From: HK-STAS-PATE-42 sp964461505
GTDB lineage: Bacteria; Patescibacteriota; Saccharimonadia; Saccharimonadales; HK-STAS-PATE-42
DNA length: 64,000 nucleotides
Direction of reading: 5' to 3'
Assembly: GCA_964461505.1 (NCBI GenBank)
Contig: CAYWUW010000001.1
Location: 62,001 to 126,000 of the forward strand
In this document: positions 1 through 8,757 of the stretch, one piece after another
How the letters are laid out: each line of letters begins with the position of its first letter
Numbering within the stretch: position 1 is the stretch's first letter
The notes under the pieces: model-generated
The model's input: the letters and a program-made list of their open reading frames with translations, nothing else
The model's database searches: none
Told to the model about the DNA's origin: nothing
Position numbers and translations under genes: made by a program

Positions 1-842
1 GGCCAAACTTAAGTATTAATAATCTAGAACAAGAAAAAAAACGTGAAGTTGAACGAGAAATAAAAGAAAAGAATAAGCTTAGAAGGCGGCGCAAAAATAC
101 CAGAACGATTTTGAAGTTAGCTTTGTTTGGACTGCTGTTTTTGGCGGTATATTTTGGGCTGTGTTGGGGTTCTAAAAGAATGATTTATAGTGATTCTTTG
201 GGTGGTGAGAGTGCTTATTCTAGCCAGATGCGAGAAGTTGCACAAAATGCAGTAAGGGGCGGTTTTTTAGGAAATGTTAAGCCGAGTTTTGGTAGATATC
301 AAAAAATTGAAAAGGGGATTATGGGGCAGCATCCAGAGGTAGATGGTGTGGCGGTCAAATTTAATTTTTGGAAGATGGCAACCGAAGTTAAGCTTAAGAT
401 TGAGGTTCCGATTATCAGTTGGCAGATTTCAGCGGGTAGAACTGCCTATGTGAATGAAAAAGGGGAAGTGTTTGAACCTCCGGCTAGTTTGGTAGCGCTA
501 TTTAAGCCTCTAGAAATTGCTGGAACGGGCCTAGGGGCGACTACGGATGATTCTTTACCGGTGAATAGTGATAAATTAAGGTGGATTGTGGCTGTTGTTC
601 CAGAGATTAGAAATGCAGGAATTGAGGCTAGCAAAGTGAACGTAGCGGGGGAGAGCTTAAAGAGCGTTGAGGTTGAGCTAAGCAGTGGTGTTAGGTTAAT
701 TTTTTCAACCGAAGAGGATCCGGTGCGGAGTGGAGTAGCGGCGGCAAAATCTGTTAAATATTTAGAGCGAACTCGTCAGGGCGGGCTAGGGGGGCTTAGT
801 TATATCGATGTTAGTAACCCGGATAGGGTGGTTTATAAGTAG
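1..842 (+). CDS. ftsQ: Cell division protein FtsQ/DivIB-like, 5' end outside window
   Basis: The frame is open from base 3, so the true start lies to the left. The TTG at 111 would begin inside the membrane segment and is not the start. The visible protein has a highly charged Glu/Lys/Arg cytoplasmic stretch, one membrane helix (bases about 111-165), then a POTRA-like region and a beta domain. It ends in YIDVSNPDRVVYK, the usual FtsQ C-terminal signature. FtsQ bridges early and late divisome proteins outside the membrane. The identification rests on architecture and that C-terminal motif; the remaining sequence is divergent. The following gene is on the other strand, so this looks like the end of a transcription unit. 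Confidence 0.72.
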   Translation, partial: PNLSINNLEQEKKREVEREIKEKNKLRRRRKNTRTILKLALFGLLFLAVYFGLCWGSKRMIYSDSLGGESAYSSQMREVAQNAVRGGFLGNVKPSFGRYQKIEKGIMGQHPEVDGVAVKFNFWKMATEVKLKIEVPIISWQISAGRTAYVNEKGEVFEPPASLVALFKPLEIAGTGLGATTDDSLPVNSDKLRWIVAVVPEIRNAGIEASKVNVAGESLKSVEVELSSGVRLIFSTEEDPVRSGVAAAKSVKYLERTRQGGLGGLSYIDVSNPDRVVYK

Positions 843-1560
843 GGCTCGGTTTTTTAAGGTTTGTGGAGAGAATGCTGGATCTGCTTTAGGGAATTTTGTT
901 TTTGACTACTCTCCACTTCTCTGAGTACTATTTTTGTACTAGAATCTTTTATTGGTGTGGTTATATTCTTGCTGTTGGTTGCTTTGATAGTTAGGTTTTA
1001 TATTTTTTTAAGCTTAATGTGATGGTGTAGGGTAGCGTATCTGAAAAATATACTTTGCATATTAAAAAACTATAAGTCAAATATTTAAAACAGATATATT
1101 AAGCTTAAGTCAAATATATTATACAACTACTTATTGTGGAAAAGTCAATAATACATTTAGGCTTATTCCACGCTTTTAACAGGGGGATTGTAGCTTTGGT
1201 AAAGCACGCTCTCTCTGTGTGTGTGGTATCGTTTGTTAGTAATCTTCTTGTTAGTAATTTTATAGGGAATTTGCTCTTCTCCCCTGTAGAGAAGAGGTGT
1301 ACTGAATCATCTGGTTGGAGATATTGCTAAGTCGTAAAATATACATTGTGCGACGTTTGATATTAAACTTAAGTTCTATTCAATGTGACTGTTCTACTCT
1401 AGATTCTTTTGTGAGTTTTTTGTTTTTAGTTCTGCAATTTGTAATTTTTTATTGCTACTCTTTCTGTAGTTAAACTATTAAGCTTAAGTTGGCATGGGAA
1501 TTGCCTACTTTGGGAGTTTGCAGATTTGCCTGCTTTGTTAAGCTTAAGTATTCAAGTGTA
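843..1560. other. 718-bp gap with palindrome copies, no convincing gene
   Basis: This is AT-rich sequence with four TAAGCTTA copies at 1009-1016, 1100-1107, 1479-1486 and 1539-1546, and a CT/GT-rich simple stretch near 1208-1226 that recurs near 51976. A 64-codon GTG frame at 1136-1330 has no start signal or recognisable content and is not called. I see no tRNA or convincing terminator. Confidence 0.6.
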
Positions 1561-2252
1561 CTATGTTTGTACTGGTGTAATCAACTTTCCTATAAGATGT
1601 GCACTTGCTAGCGCTGCCCTATCTGGGCGCGTGAAGGATTGGGTGGACCATTTATATGGATTCTGATTGTTTATATTCAAAAATCCTATTCGAAATAAAT
1701 GCTGTAAAACTGGGGCTGCAGTTAATTTTAGTGCTATAGCTTCGGTATCATTCGAGTTAATGTATAAATACCACCAAGTTAGGAGTGTGTCGCCAGCTAA
1801 GCCTAGTGGGCTAGCCTCGTTCTGCCAAATGTTTTTTGCTAGCTGAGTCCTTAGGCTTCTATCAAGTGCGCTTACTGATTCTGGCGGCTCATTTTGATTG
1901 ATGTAGAGGGCAACACTTCTCCAATCGAAGAAGCCGTAAGGATCTTTAAAGCGGTCGTGGGTTTGTTCTAATTGTGAAGGTTTGGCTTTTGTGGCTACTT
2001 TTGCACGAGTTGCGCTTAAAGTTCCATCCAGATTAACCTTAAAACCTGCTGGAGTGTAGGTGGTTTGTTCGCCTTCGTAAGATCCTAAGCTTAAGTGCCC
2101 GACCCCCCCCAATGCATAACTTTCAGGGTTCGATCAGCATTGATTTGCAGGCTATCTGGATCTATGCCTGGTACGTTGAATTCTAGAAGGCTGATCTTGC
2201 CCTCGGTGCGTTCGGCGGCCTGTATAATAGGGATTGTTCCGAGTCGTTCCAT
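1561..2252 (-). pseudogene. Hypothetical gene split by a frameshift at a G8 run
   Basis: On the minus strand an ATG at 2252 opens a frame (MERLGTIPIIQAAERTEG...) of about 53 codons that stops just after a run of eight G (plus-strand C at 2103-2110). The overlapping -1 frame continues without a stop to 1561, adding about 180 residues. Adding one G, or a -1 slip on the run, joins both into one protein of about 230 residues. The joined sequence reads plausibly across the junction. The distal half contains NIWQNEASPLG and WWYLYINSN. I do not recognise the family. A real mutation, phase variation, programmed slippage or a homopolymer sequencing error would all look like this. Confidence 0.65.
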
Positions 2253-2283
2253 CTTTGATATTAAGTTTTAAGCTTAGCGATAT

Positions 2284-3342
2284 TTATTCGGCGAGTTGGA
2301 AGGTGGCGGTTGCGACGCGCTTGAATTTTGGTTTGGATTGAAGATTTAAGACGATGGTTGTTTCGCGAACTTGGCGATATCTTAATACTCCACGAATAAT
2401 CTCATCTCTGTGCATCGGTTTGTTATCGTTATCTTTCAAAACTTTTTCGATAACATCTTCAACTGTTCCTTCGATGTGTCCCCATTCTTTAAGTGCGTAT
2501 CGGCCGCGTCCAACTAAAACGTAGCGTGCGTCGCGAATAAGTTCGTTGTGGGTGGCTTGAATTGTAAAGTTACGCTTGGCAAAGGTTGGATCGTTTTGAA
2601 TGGCTTGGTAAATTTCGCTAAAGTGCATTGGTTCCTTTTTCTCGCTTAAAACGATGTAGATTTTATCTTTAATGCTTTTAGGATTAACAGAAGACCAGCT
2701 TTTTAGACCCCAGAGGCCTTTTCTTTCGTAGGTGTTGTTAGAAACAAGAATTTTGGTTTCGATTTCTTCTTCTGATTCTTTGAGGTTGTAAGACTTTTTA
2801 AGTTCAGAGATAGAAATTGGCTTTTTGTTTTCGGTTAGAACATTGACGATGCGGTCAACCTCTTTTAGAGCTTCGGATGGGCTTTTGTAGTGATTGGCTA
2901 AAACAGCGCTAGAGGTGTAATTATCAGATTCTTCGATAAGCATTAGGCGGCTTGAAATAAGTGCGATGAATGAGTTTTGGGCTATAACTTCTTTGCTCTC
3001 GCCTTCTGAGGCTAGAACTCCGAGTTGCTTGATGGCGCAGATTCCGCCTCTTGATTCGATTAATTTGGCAAGTTTATCTTCGTATGCTGCAAAGCCTTCT
3101 AATTTGCCTTCTTCGGCTTTAACTTGGAGGCGGATGACGATTCCTTTTTCTAGCTGACGGATGCGTTCTCTGGTTACGCCGTATTCTTTGCCGATTGCAT
3201 CAAGAGTCTTTTTTTTGCCGCCGAGGCCAAATCTACCGGTGATGATGTCGCGTTCGCGATCTTTGTATAAATCTTCTAAGATGCTGCTTACGAGTTTGGT
3301 CAACTCGGTTTTTTGTGCTTCGGTGTTATTTTTTTCTGCCAT
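2284..3342 (-). CDS. Sigma-70 region 4 / HARE-HTH transcriptional regulator
   Basis: Residues about 25-70 carry a sigma-70 region 4-like helix-turn-helix (RERDIITGRFGL..., ...GVTRERIRQLEKG), the part of sigma factors that reads the -35 element. There is no region 2, so this cannot be a complete sigma factor. The C-terminal half has a winged-helix HARE-HTH domain (about residues 218-280, EPMHFSEIYQAI) and a second similar module (about 290-350, KPMHRDEIIRGV), as in the RNA polymerase delta subunit. A DNA-binding or polymerase-associated regulator is inferred. It starts at ATG 3342 and lies alone between a broken gene and topA. TAAGCTTA sits just behind its 3' end at about 2269. Confidence 0.7.
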   Translation of the reverse strand: MAEKNNTEAQKTELTKLVSSILEDLYKDRERDIITGRFGLGGKKKTLDAIGKEYGVTRERIRQLEKGIVIRLQVKAEEGKLEGFAAYEDKLAKLIESRGGICAIKQLGVLASEGESKEVIAQNSFIALISSRLMLIEESDNYTSSAVLANHYKSPSEALKEVDRIVNVLTENKKPISISELKKSYNLKESEEEIETKILVSNNTYERKGLWGLKSWSSVNPKSIKDKIYIVLSEKKEPMHFSEIYQAIQNDPTFAKRNFTIQATHNELIRDARYVLVGRGRYALKEWGHIEGTVEDVIEKVLKDNDNKPMHRDEIIRGVLRYRQVRETTIVLNLQSKPKFKRVATATFQLAE

Positions 3343-3699
3343 AGTTTGATTACTCTCTTTTCTCTGCTCTGTTCTTTTTTGCTAAACTTAATTTATCTAG
3401 CCAGAAATGCCAATTTACTTATGTTAATATAGACATCTCACTCACCTTTGTTGTATTAATATTATCATAGATCTTGCTGATAGTGCAAGCTCTTTGGCAC
3501 ATAATGTAAAAAATATCACTATTTTGAAGAGTTTAAGCTTAGAACATGCCAGTTCCCTGCTCTTTTGAGTTTGATTATGTAGCATCGTTCAGAATGCGTG
3601 TAGGTGAGCTGGGGCTATAGAGTATCTAGAGTACCCTCACCTAGCCTCTCCCTAGGAGGGAGAGGGATGGATTCCGGTTTCTCGGTGATAAGAGGCCTT
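3343..3699. other. Gap between topA and the HARE regulator
   Basis: This 357-bp AT-rich stretch carries one TAAGCTTA (3534-3541) and a copy of the CCTCTCCC hairpin repeat (3633-3669) just beyond the topA stop codon. No gene is seen. Weak -10-like sequences for the regulator gene are present on the minus strand, but none is convincing. Confidence 0.5.
3633..3669. repeat. Dispersed hairpin repeat C, copy 1
   Basis: The sequence has ACCCTCACCTAGCC followed by the inverted arms CCTCTCCC and GGGAGAGG around TAGGA. Close relatives lie at 12305-12340 (inside a gene) and 52456-52492 (just before rplJ). It sits directly downstream of topA and might fold as a transcription stop. Confidence 0.75.
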
Positions 3700-5985
3700 T
3701 TATTTTTTGGTGGGGAATCTTCTTCTTTTGGGTTTTGCTGGGGCTTTGGCTAGAATTTCTTTGGCTTGTTCTTCGGTGATGTCTTTTGGTTCTAAATCTT
3801 TAGGAATCTTGGCGTTCTTCTTAAGCTTAACGTCTTTAATGTATGGCCCGTATGGTCCGTTAATAATTTGAATATTTCCCCAATCGGCAACGTATTTGTT
3901 TTTTTCTTTTTCGATGTTTTCTTCAATTAGCGGAATTGCTTCTTCTAGCGTGATGGCGTGCATATCGTGGCCTTTGATGCTGATGAATTTTCCGGCGTGC
4001 ATTAAATATGGGCCGAAACGTCCGATATTAACCTTAACCTCTTCTTTTTGGAATTCACCGATGGTTTTGGGCAACTTAAACATCTCTAGAGCTTCTTCTA
4101 GCGTTACATCAGAAATCTGCCTTCCGGCTGGCATGTTGGCAAAAGCTGGTTTTTCTTCATCTTCGACAGTTCCAATTTGGAGCATCGGGCCAAAACGGCC
4201 AATTCTGGCAATAACTGGCTTTTTAGTTTTTGGATCTTCACCCAGGATTCTTTGGCCAACATCGCTACGCTTAACATCGCTTAAGCCTTCGACATCTTTA
4301 TGAAAGCCTTTGTAAAAATCTGCAATAACGTTTTGCCATTTGTGTTTGCCTTCGGCAATTTGATCAAATTTGGCTTCCATTTCGGCGGTAAATTGGTAAT
4401 CCATAATGTCGGGCATGTTCTTGTTTAAAAAATCTGTTACAACGATGGCGGTATCCGTTGGAAAGAGCTTGCCTCTATCTGCGCCAATGTTAATAGTTTC
4501 GATTTCTTCGCTAACCTTATCTTTATTAAGCTTAAGGAATTTAAGTTCAGTCGGAGTTCCTTCTTTATCGGCGCGTTCGATGTAGCCTCTATTTTGGATT
4601 GTGCTAAGCGTTGGGGCATAAGTTGAAGGTCGGCCGATGCCGAGTTCTTCTAATTTTTTGATTAAGCTGGCCTCTGTAAAGCGGCCGGGTTTTTTGCCAA
4701 AATTGAGGTGAGCTTCGGCTTCATCTAGCTTAACCTCATCTCCAGAACTTAAGTTTGGCAAAATGCTGTCAGAGCCGCTTCTGCCGTAAGCTTTGATAAA
4801 ACCTTCAAAAACTAGAACTTCTCCGTTGGCTTCAAAAACTTCGCTAGAGTTAGGGCTCTTAAGTTTAATAACTGTTTTTTCTAGTTTTGCTGGAGCCATT
4901 TGGCTGGCGACAGTTCTTCTCCAAATTAAGTTGTAGAGCCTTTTTTGGTATTCATCGGCTCCGGCGAGTTCTTTTGTAAAATCTGTTGGGCGGATGGCTT
5001 CGTGGGCTTCTTGAGCTCCGGCGCTTTTAGCTTTATAGCGCGTGATGTTTAAATATTCTGGGCCGAATTTTTTAGGAATTAGATCTTCTAGGTTTTTGAT
5101 AGCTTGTTCGCTTAAGTTTAGGCTGTCGGTACGCATGTAGGTAATGAGGCCGGCTTCGTAGAGCCTTTGAGCGTTGCTCATCGTATTTTTGGGGCTCATG
5201 CCTAAAGTTTGGCTGGCAGCTTGTTGTAAACTAGAGGTTGTAAACGGAGCTGCTGGAGTTTTTTTGCCTGGTTTTTGAGTTATATCGGTAACTTGAAGAG
5301 AACCTCCGGCGATAGCCTCTAAAATATTTCTGGCTTCTTTAATTGTTTTGAGTTTTTTGCTTAAAACGGCTTCGAACTGTTCTTTTTTGGCTGAGACGTT
5401 AAGCTTAATTTTGTAGTACTCTTCAGTTTGGTGATTCTTGATTTCTTCTTCGCGTTCAACTACCAGCCTAACAGCAACACTTTGAACTCGGCCCGCGCTT
5501 AGGCCTTTGGTAATTTTGCGCTGGAGCATTGGGCTGAGTTCGTAGCCGACAATTCTATCTAGAATCCTTCTAGCCTGTTGGGCATCAACTAGCTTTTCAT
5601 CAATATCTCTGGGGTTTTTAACAGCGTGCTGGATGGCGCTTTCTGTTATTTCGTGAAAAACGATTCTTCTGCGATTCTCGGGCTTAAGTTTAAGAATTTC
5701 GGCCAAGTGCCAAGAAATAGCCTCCCCTTCTCTATCTTCATCGCTTGCCAACCAAACTAAATCTACATTTTTGGCAGCACGTTTTAGTTCGGCAACGGTC
5801 TTCTTTTTTTCTGGAGAAACCTCGTAGTTGGGCTCAAAATTATTGGCGATATCTATATTCATGCCTTTTGAAGGCAGATCTCGAATATGCCCAAAGCTAG
5901 ATTTAACCTCAAAATCGCTTCCTAAATATTTTTGGATAGTTTTTGCTTTAGCGGGGCTTTCGACGATAACTAGGTTTTTGGGCAT
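3700..5985 (-). CDS. topA: DNA topoisomerase I
   Basis: TopA relaxes negative supercoils by transient cleavage of one strand. An N-terminal Toprim domain (IVESPAKAKTI at residues 7-17; acidic ASDEDREGEAI near 80) is followed by the type IA core with the catalytic tyrosine in LITYMRTDS, about residue 283. The C-terminal third has repeated G-R-F-G-P modules (RIGRFGP, NIGRFGPYL, NGPYGPYIK) instead of Cys4 zinc fingers, and a basic tail. Length 761 is normal for the family. The start at ATG 5985 is followed immediately by PKNLVIVESPAKAK, the canonical N-terminus. An odd MPAGRQIS stretch between two C-terminal modules (about residue 617) is encoded by a partly palindromic CTGCCTTCCGGCTGGCA at 4117-4133 and may be a small insertion. 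Confidence 0.97.
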   Translation of the reverse strand: MPKNLVIVESPAKAKTIQKYLGSDFEVKSSFGHIRDLPSKGMNIDIANNFEPNYEVSPEKKKTVAELKRAAKNVDLVWLASDEDREGEAISWHLAEILKLKPENRRRIVFHEITESAIQHAVKNPRDIDEKLVDAQQARRILDRIVGYELSPMLQRKITKGLSAGRVQSVAVRLVVEREEEIKNHQTEEYYKIKLNVSAKKEQFEAVLSKKLKTIKEARNILEAIAGGSLQVTDITQKPGKKTPAAPFTTSSLQQAASQTLGMSPKNTMSNAQRLYEAGLITYMRTDSLNLSEQAIKNLEDLIPKKFGPEYLNITRYKAKSAGAQEAHEAIRPTDFTKELAGADEYQKRLYNLIWRRTVASQMAPAKLEKTVIKLKSPNSSEVFEANGEVLVFEGFIKAYGRSGSDSILPNLSSGDEVKLDEAEAHLNFGKKPGRFTEASLIKKLEELGIGRPSTYAPTLSTIQNRGYIERADKEGTPTELKFLKLNKDKVSEEIETINIGADRGKLFPTDTAIVVTDFLNKNMPDIMDYQFTAEMEAKFDQIAEGKHKWQNVIADFYKGFHKDVEGLSDVKRSDVGQRILGEDPKTKKPVIARIGRFGPMLQIGTVEDEEKPAFANMPAGRQISDVTLEEALEMFKLPKTIGEFQKEEVKVNIGRFGPYLMHAGKFISIKGHDMHAITLEEAIPLIEENIEKEKNKYVADWGNIQIINGPYGPYIKDVKLKKNAKIPKDLEPKDITEEQAKEILAKAPAKPKRRRFPTKK

Positions 5986-6148
5986 CTATAAATATAAAAA
6001 ATTCTAACAGTGTATACGGATAATAATAGATTAAGCTTAATTTAGTCAAGCTTTTTAAAATCTAAAACTAAAAAATGTTTTTTGTTATAATAAGCTTAAG
6101 CTTAAAATAAGTTTAGCGCAAAAGTACAGTTAATTATAGAAAAGTTTT

Positions 6149-7363
6149 ATGCAGCCCGAAGATAATCTAACTCCAAATGTTAATTCTAGCTCTAATACCA
6201 ACCCGGTTCCGGCTGCAGATTCGGCGGGTGGGCAGGCTCCGATAGTTCCAAATTTGGTTCCAGATCAAACTAACTTAACAAGTGCACCGATGGCTGATTC
6301 GGCTGGGGCAAGCTCTGCTGATGCTGTGGGCGGTTATGCTGCTTCTGTTCAGAATGGTTCTATGCAAGATGCTTCTACTCAAAACACATCTACTCAAAAT
6401 GCTTTTGTTCAAGGTTCTGTCAGCGATATGAACTTTAACACCGGGCAAGCTCCGGTTGATAGTGGAGGCGCGAATGATTTAATGGGGGCTGGAGTGATTT
6501 CTCCAACGGATACGGGAAGTTTTATGCAAGAACCTACCCCTGCGCCAGAACCTGCCAAAAAAGGTGGGGCAAAAAAGATTCTGGCCTTGGTTGGTGTAGT
6601 TGTGGTTGTGTTGGTTCTTGTTCTTGGGGCGGCTTTGTTCTATTTAAAATCTCAAAGAACTAGCGCACAAACCTTAAAAACTTTTAGTGATTCAACTTCT
6701 GCTTTAACAGATGAGGGAACGGATCTTTCTTCTGCGATTTCTAAAACAACTTATGCGAGTTCTACTAGCACCGAAAGTGTAGATTTAGAAGCTGATGTTA
6801 AGGCTTTTGATGAGGCGGTTACAAAGTTTGAAGATGCAACGAAGAATTTAAAATCTGATAAAAAGGCTCTAAAAGATGCGGCGTTTGCGTATATTACAGA
6901 GATAAAATCTTACAAAAAAGAGGTGATATCTTTAGCGGTAGATAATGCTAAAATTCAAGCGGTAATGAAGAATGCAAGCGGCGAGCAGTTTGCGGCTACA
7001 TCTGGTGCTGCAGCTTTTGCAACCGAGGCAGATAGAGTTTCGGCCATTTATATAAAGGCGGCGCAAGATCTAAAAGATTTAAGCTTAAGCAACGAAACGG
7101 CCAAGCAGTTAAGAGATTTATATATTGCCTTTTTAGGCGAAATGCAAACATCTTTAAAAAATATGAAAGAGGCATCAAATACAGGTAATAGAACCGCTTT
7201 GCTGGAGGAAAGTTCTAAAGTTAGCGAACTTGCTAGATCACATCCGGCAATTGCTAAAGAGAATGAGGTAGAAGAAACTTTGAGTATCAATGGTGATGCT
7301 TATAAAAAGCTAGAAGATGCCCGCGCTAAGCTTAATGAAGAGATTGCGAAGGTTAGGTATTAG
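6149..7363 (+). CDS. Hypothetical single-pass membrane protein with low-complexity N-terminus
   Basis: The first ~135 residues are low complexity, rich in Ser, Ala, Asn, Gln and Pro, with repeats such as ASTQNTSTQNA. A basic KKGGAKK precedes one hydrophobic helix at about residues 144-166. The remaining ~235 residues are rich in Lys, Ala, Glu and Asp and probably helical. Topology is probably N-in with a helical domain outside, similar in layout to the protein at 48740-49576, but I recognise no family. A TATAAT at 6086-6091 is followed by two tandem AAGCTTAAG copies, giving a leader of about 50 nt. The gene is divergent from topA and convergent with dprA. Confidence 0.75.
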   Translation: MQPEDNLTPNVNSSSNTNPVPAADSAGGQAPIVPNLVPDQTNLTSAPMADSAGASSADAVGGYAASVQNGSMQDASTQNTSTQNAFVQGSVSDMNFNTGQAPVDSGGANDLMGAGVISPTDTGSFMQEPTPAPEPAKKGGAKKILALVGVVVVVLVLVLGAALFYLKSQRTSAQTLKTFSDSTSALTDEGTDLSSAISKTTYASSTSTESVDLEADVKAFDEAVTKFEDATKNLKSDKKALKDAAFAYITEIKSYKKEVISLAVDNAKIQAVMKNASGEQFAATSGAAAFATEADRVSAIYIKAAQDLKDLSLSNETAKQLRDLYIAFLGEMQTSLKNMKEASNTGNRTALLEESSKVSELARSHPAIAKENEVEETLSINGDAYKKLEDARAKLNEEIAKVRY

Positions 7364-7368
7364 CAGCT

Positions 7369-8232
7369 TTAGGCGATATCCCATTGGCCAGGAGCGATTT
7401 GTTGGATAACTCCTTTAATTTCGAGCATGGTTAAAGTAGAAGAAAATTCGGTGGTGCTCTGCCCTGTTTGGAGGTGTAGTTCATCAGCGGAATGAGTTCC
7501 GGTTTTAATAAGCTTAAGTAGCTCGGCTTCGTTATGATTTTCTGGTTGATACTGCTTTAGTTTGCTGGCTTTAGTGTTCATGCCGAGTGCTTCAAGAACA
7601 TCTGCGGCAGATGTTACTGGCACAGCCCCTTGCTTAATTAAGTTGTTTGGGCCGGCGCTCATGGGGTTATCGATGGCGCCTGGAACAGCGAGAACAAGAC
7701 GGTTTTGTTCTAGTGCAAATTGAGCTGTAATTAGAGTTCCGCTTTTAGCTGCACATTCTACAATTAAAACAGCCTCGCTGATTCCGCTTTGAATTCGGTT
7801 TCTGGCAATAAAATTTTGCTTGAGTGGAGGCATGCCTTGTTCGTATTCTGTAATGATGGTTCCGCCGTTCAAAAGGATGCGCTGGGCTAAATTAAGGTTA
7901 GTAACTGGGTAGATCTGATCGATTCCGCTTGCCATGATGGCGATAGTTTTGCCACCGGCATCAAGAGCTGCTTTGTGAGCTAAGCCGTCGATTCCGATGG
8001 CTAGGCCGCTGACGATGGCTATGCCGGAGGCGGCGAGTTCTTGCACAAGCTGATTAACAATCTTAATTCCATATCTGGTTGGCTTGCGAGAACCTACTAC
8101 AGTAAGGTATTTTTCGGTTGGGTTAAGCTTAGCTCCCTTTAACCATAAGCGTTGTGGTGGATAAGCTATTTCTTTCAGTAGTGTTGGATATTCTAGTGAT
8201 TTGTTTGTAATTTGGCGGATTGGTATTGGCAT
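7369..8232 (-). CDS. dprA: DNA processing protein DprA
   Basis: DprA loads RecA onto single-stranded DNA taken up during transformation. The Rossmann-like core shows VGSRKPTRYG, VSGLAIGIDGLAH (the GxxxGID phosphate-binding motif), TITEYEQG and ARNRIQSGIS, all typical. The C-terminal ~60 residues match the winged-helix DprA_WH region. At 287 residues it is short because the N-terminal SAM domain of longer DprA proteins is missing. It overlaps nothing and converges with the membrane protein at 6149. Its presence is consistent with natural competence, which bears on the abundant palindrome as a possible uptake signal. Confidence 0.95.
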   Translation of the reverse strand: MPIPIRQITNKSLEYPTLLKEIAYPPQRLWLKGAKLNPTEKYLTVVGSRKPTRYGIKIVNQLVQELAASGIAIVSGLAIGIDGLAHKAALDAGGKTIAIMASGIDQIYPVTNLNLAQRILLNGGTIITEYEQGMPPLKQNFIARNRIQSGISEAVLIVECAAKSGTLITAQFALEQNRLVLAVPGAIDNPMSAGPNNLIKQGAVPVTSAADVLEALGMNTKASKLKQYQPENHNEAELLKLIKTGTHSADELHLQTGQSTTEFSSTLTMLEIKGVIQQIAPGQWDIA

Positions 8233-8757
8233 ATCTTATGGAAGGGTTGACTTTCTAGCAATATCTATGATAAGATGGTTAACTGTAGACAAGCTTATAG
8301 CTAAGTTTGTTATTCTATGTACTTTATAAATCTATAAATTTAATAGAATTTATAGAATGTTAGGGCGTTTTTTTGTTTTTGCAAGCAGCGAGCGGCTCTT
8401 TATAAAAAGTGATACTTTTTTCAAGAAGGTTTACTACCCTCCACCTCTTGATATTCGAAAGTTATTCTTTGAAGCTTAAAAACTATTTTATAGTTTTTAG
8501 CAGCCGTTTGCTAGTTCTAATTTAACAAAAAGGCGCACTAACCCCTTCAATTTTGAAGCGTTTCTTATGAGTGGTTTAGGGGTTTTTAAATAGTGATTTT
8601 TTAATTTAGTCGCAGCCATTTAGGGCACTCGTTTTGTAAGATTTTTATGCTTTATTTTTTATTGAGGGGTGCTATGACCCTCTTGGATCAGCCTGAATAA
8701 TTCGATGCCCACCCTCGAATTATTCATCAAAAGGCCCCAGGAGGGTTTTTTGCGTTT
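8233..8757. other. 525-bp gap holding a structured RNA candidate
   Basis: No open frame of interest is seen. A possible plus-strand promoter is TTGACT at about 8248 with a TAAGAT 18 nt on. The right end has a long stable hairpin followed by six T (8678-8751), pointing to a plus-strand transcript that converges with pth. I looked for SRP RNA, RNase P RNA, tmRNA and 6S consensus blocks and found none I could support. Confidence 0.5.
8665..8751 (+). ncRNA. Structured RNA or elaborate terminator, unidentified
   Basis: A 9-bp outer stem (CCCTCTTGG 8678-8686 with CCAGGAGGG 8737-8745) encloses a GCCU/AGGC helix and a perfect 11-bp stem (GAATAATTCGA with TCGAATTATTC), with loop TGCCCACCC. A run of six T follows. 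Upstream GAGGG (8664-8668) can pair with GACCCTC instead of the outer stem, and GGGTG can pair with CACCC in the loop, so alternative folds or a pseudoknot are possible. This is more complex than a plain terminator. No known family was recognised. Confidence 0.4.

Noticed and set aside
1136..1330. 64-codon GTG frame in the gap after ftsQ
   Set aside because: No promoter or Shine-Dalgarno, no recognisable content; looks like chance in AT-rich DNA.
3896..4303. 135-codon plus-strand frame within topA
   Set aside because: Shadow frame antisense to well-conserved topA sequence.
8665..8751. SRP RNA, RNase P RNA, tmRNA or 6S RNA
   Set aside because: The conserved sequence blocks of these RNAs were looked for and not found.
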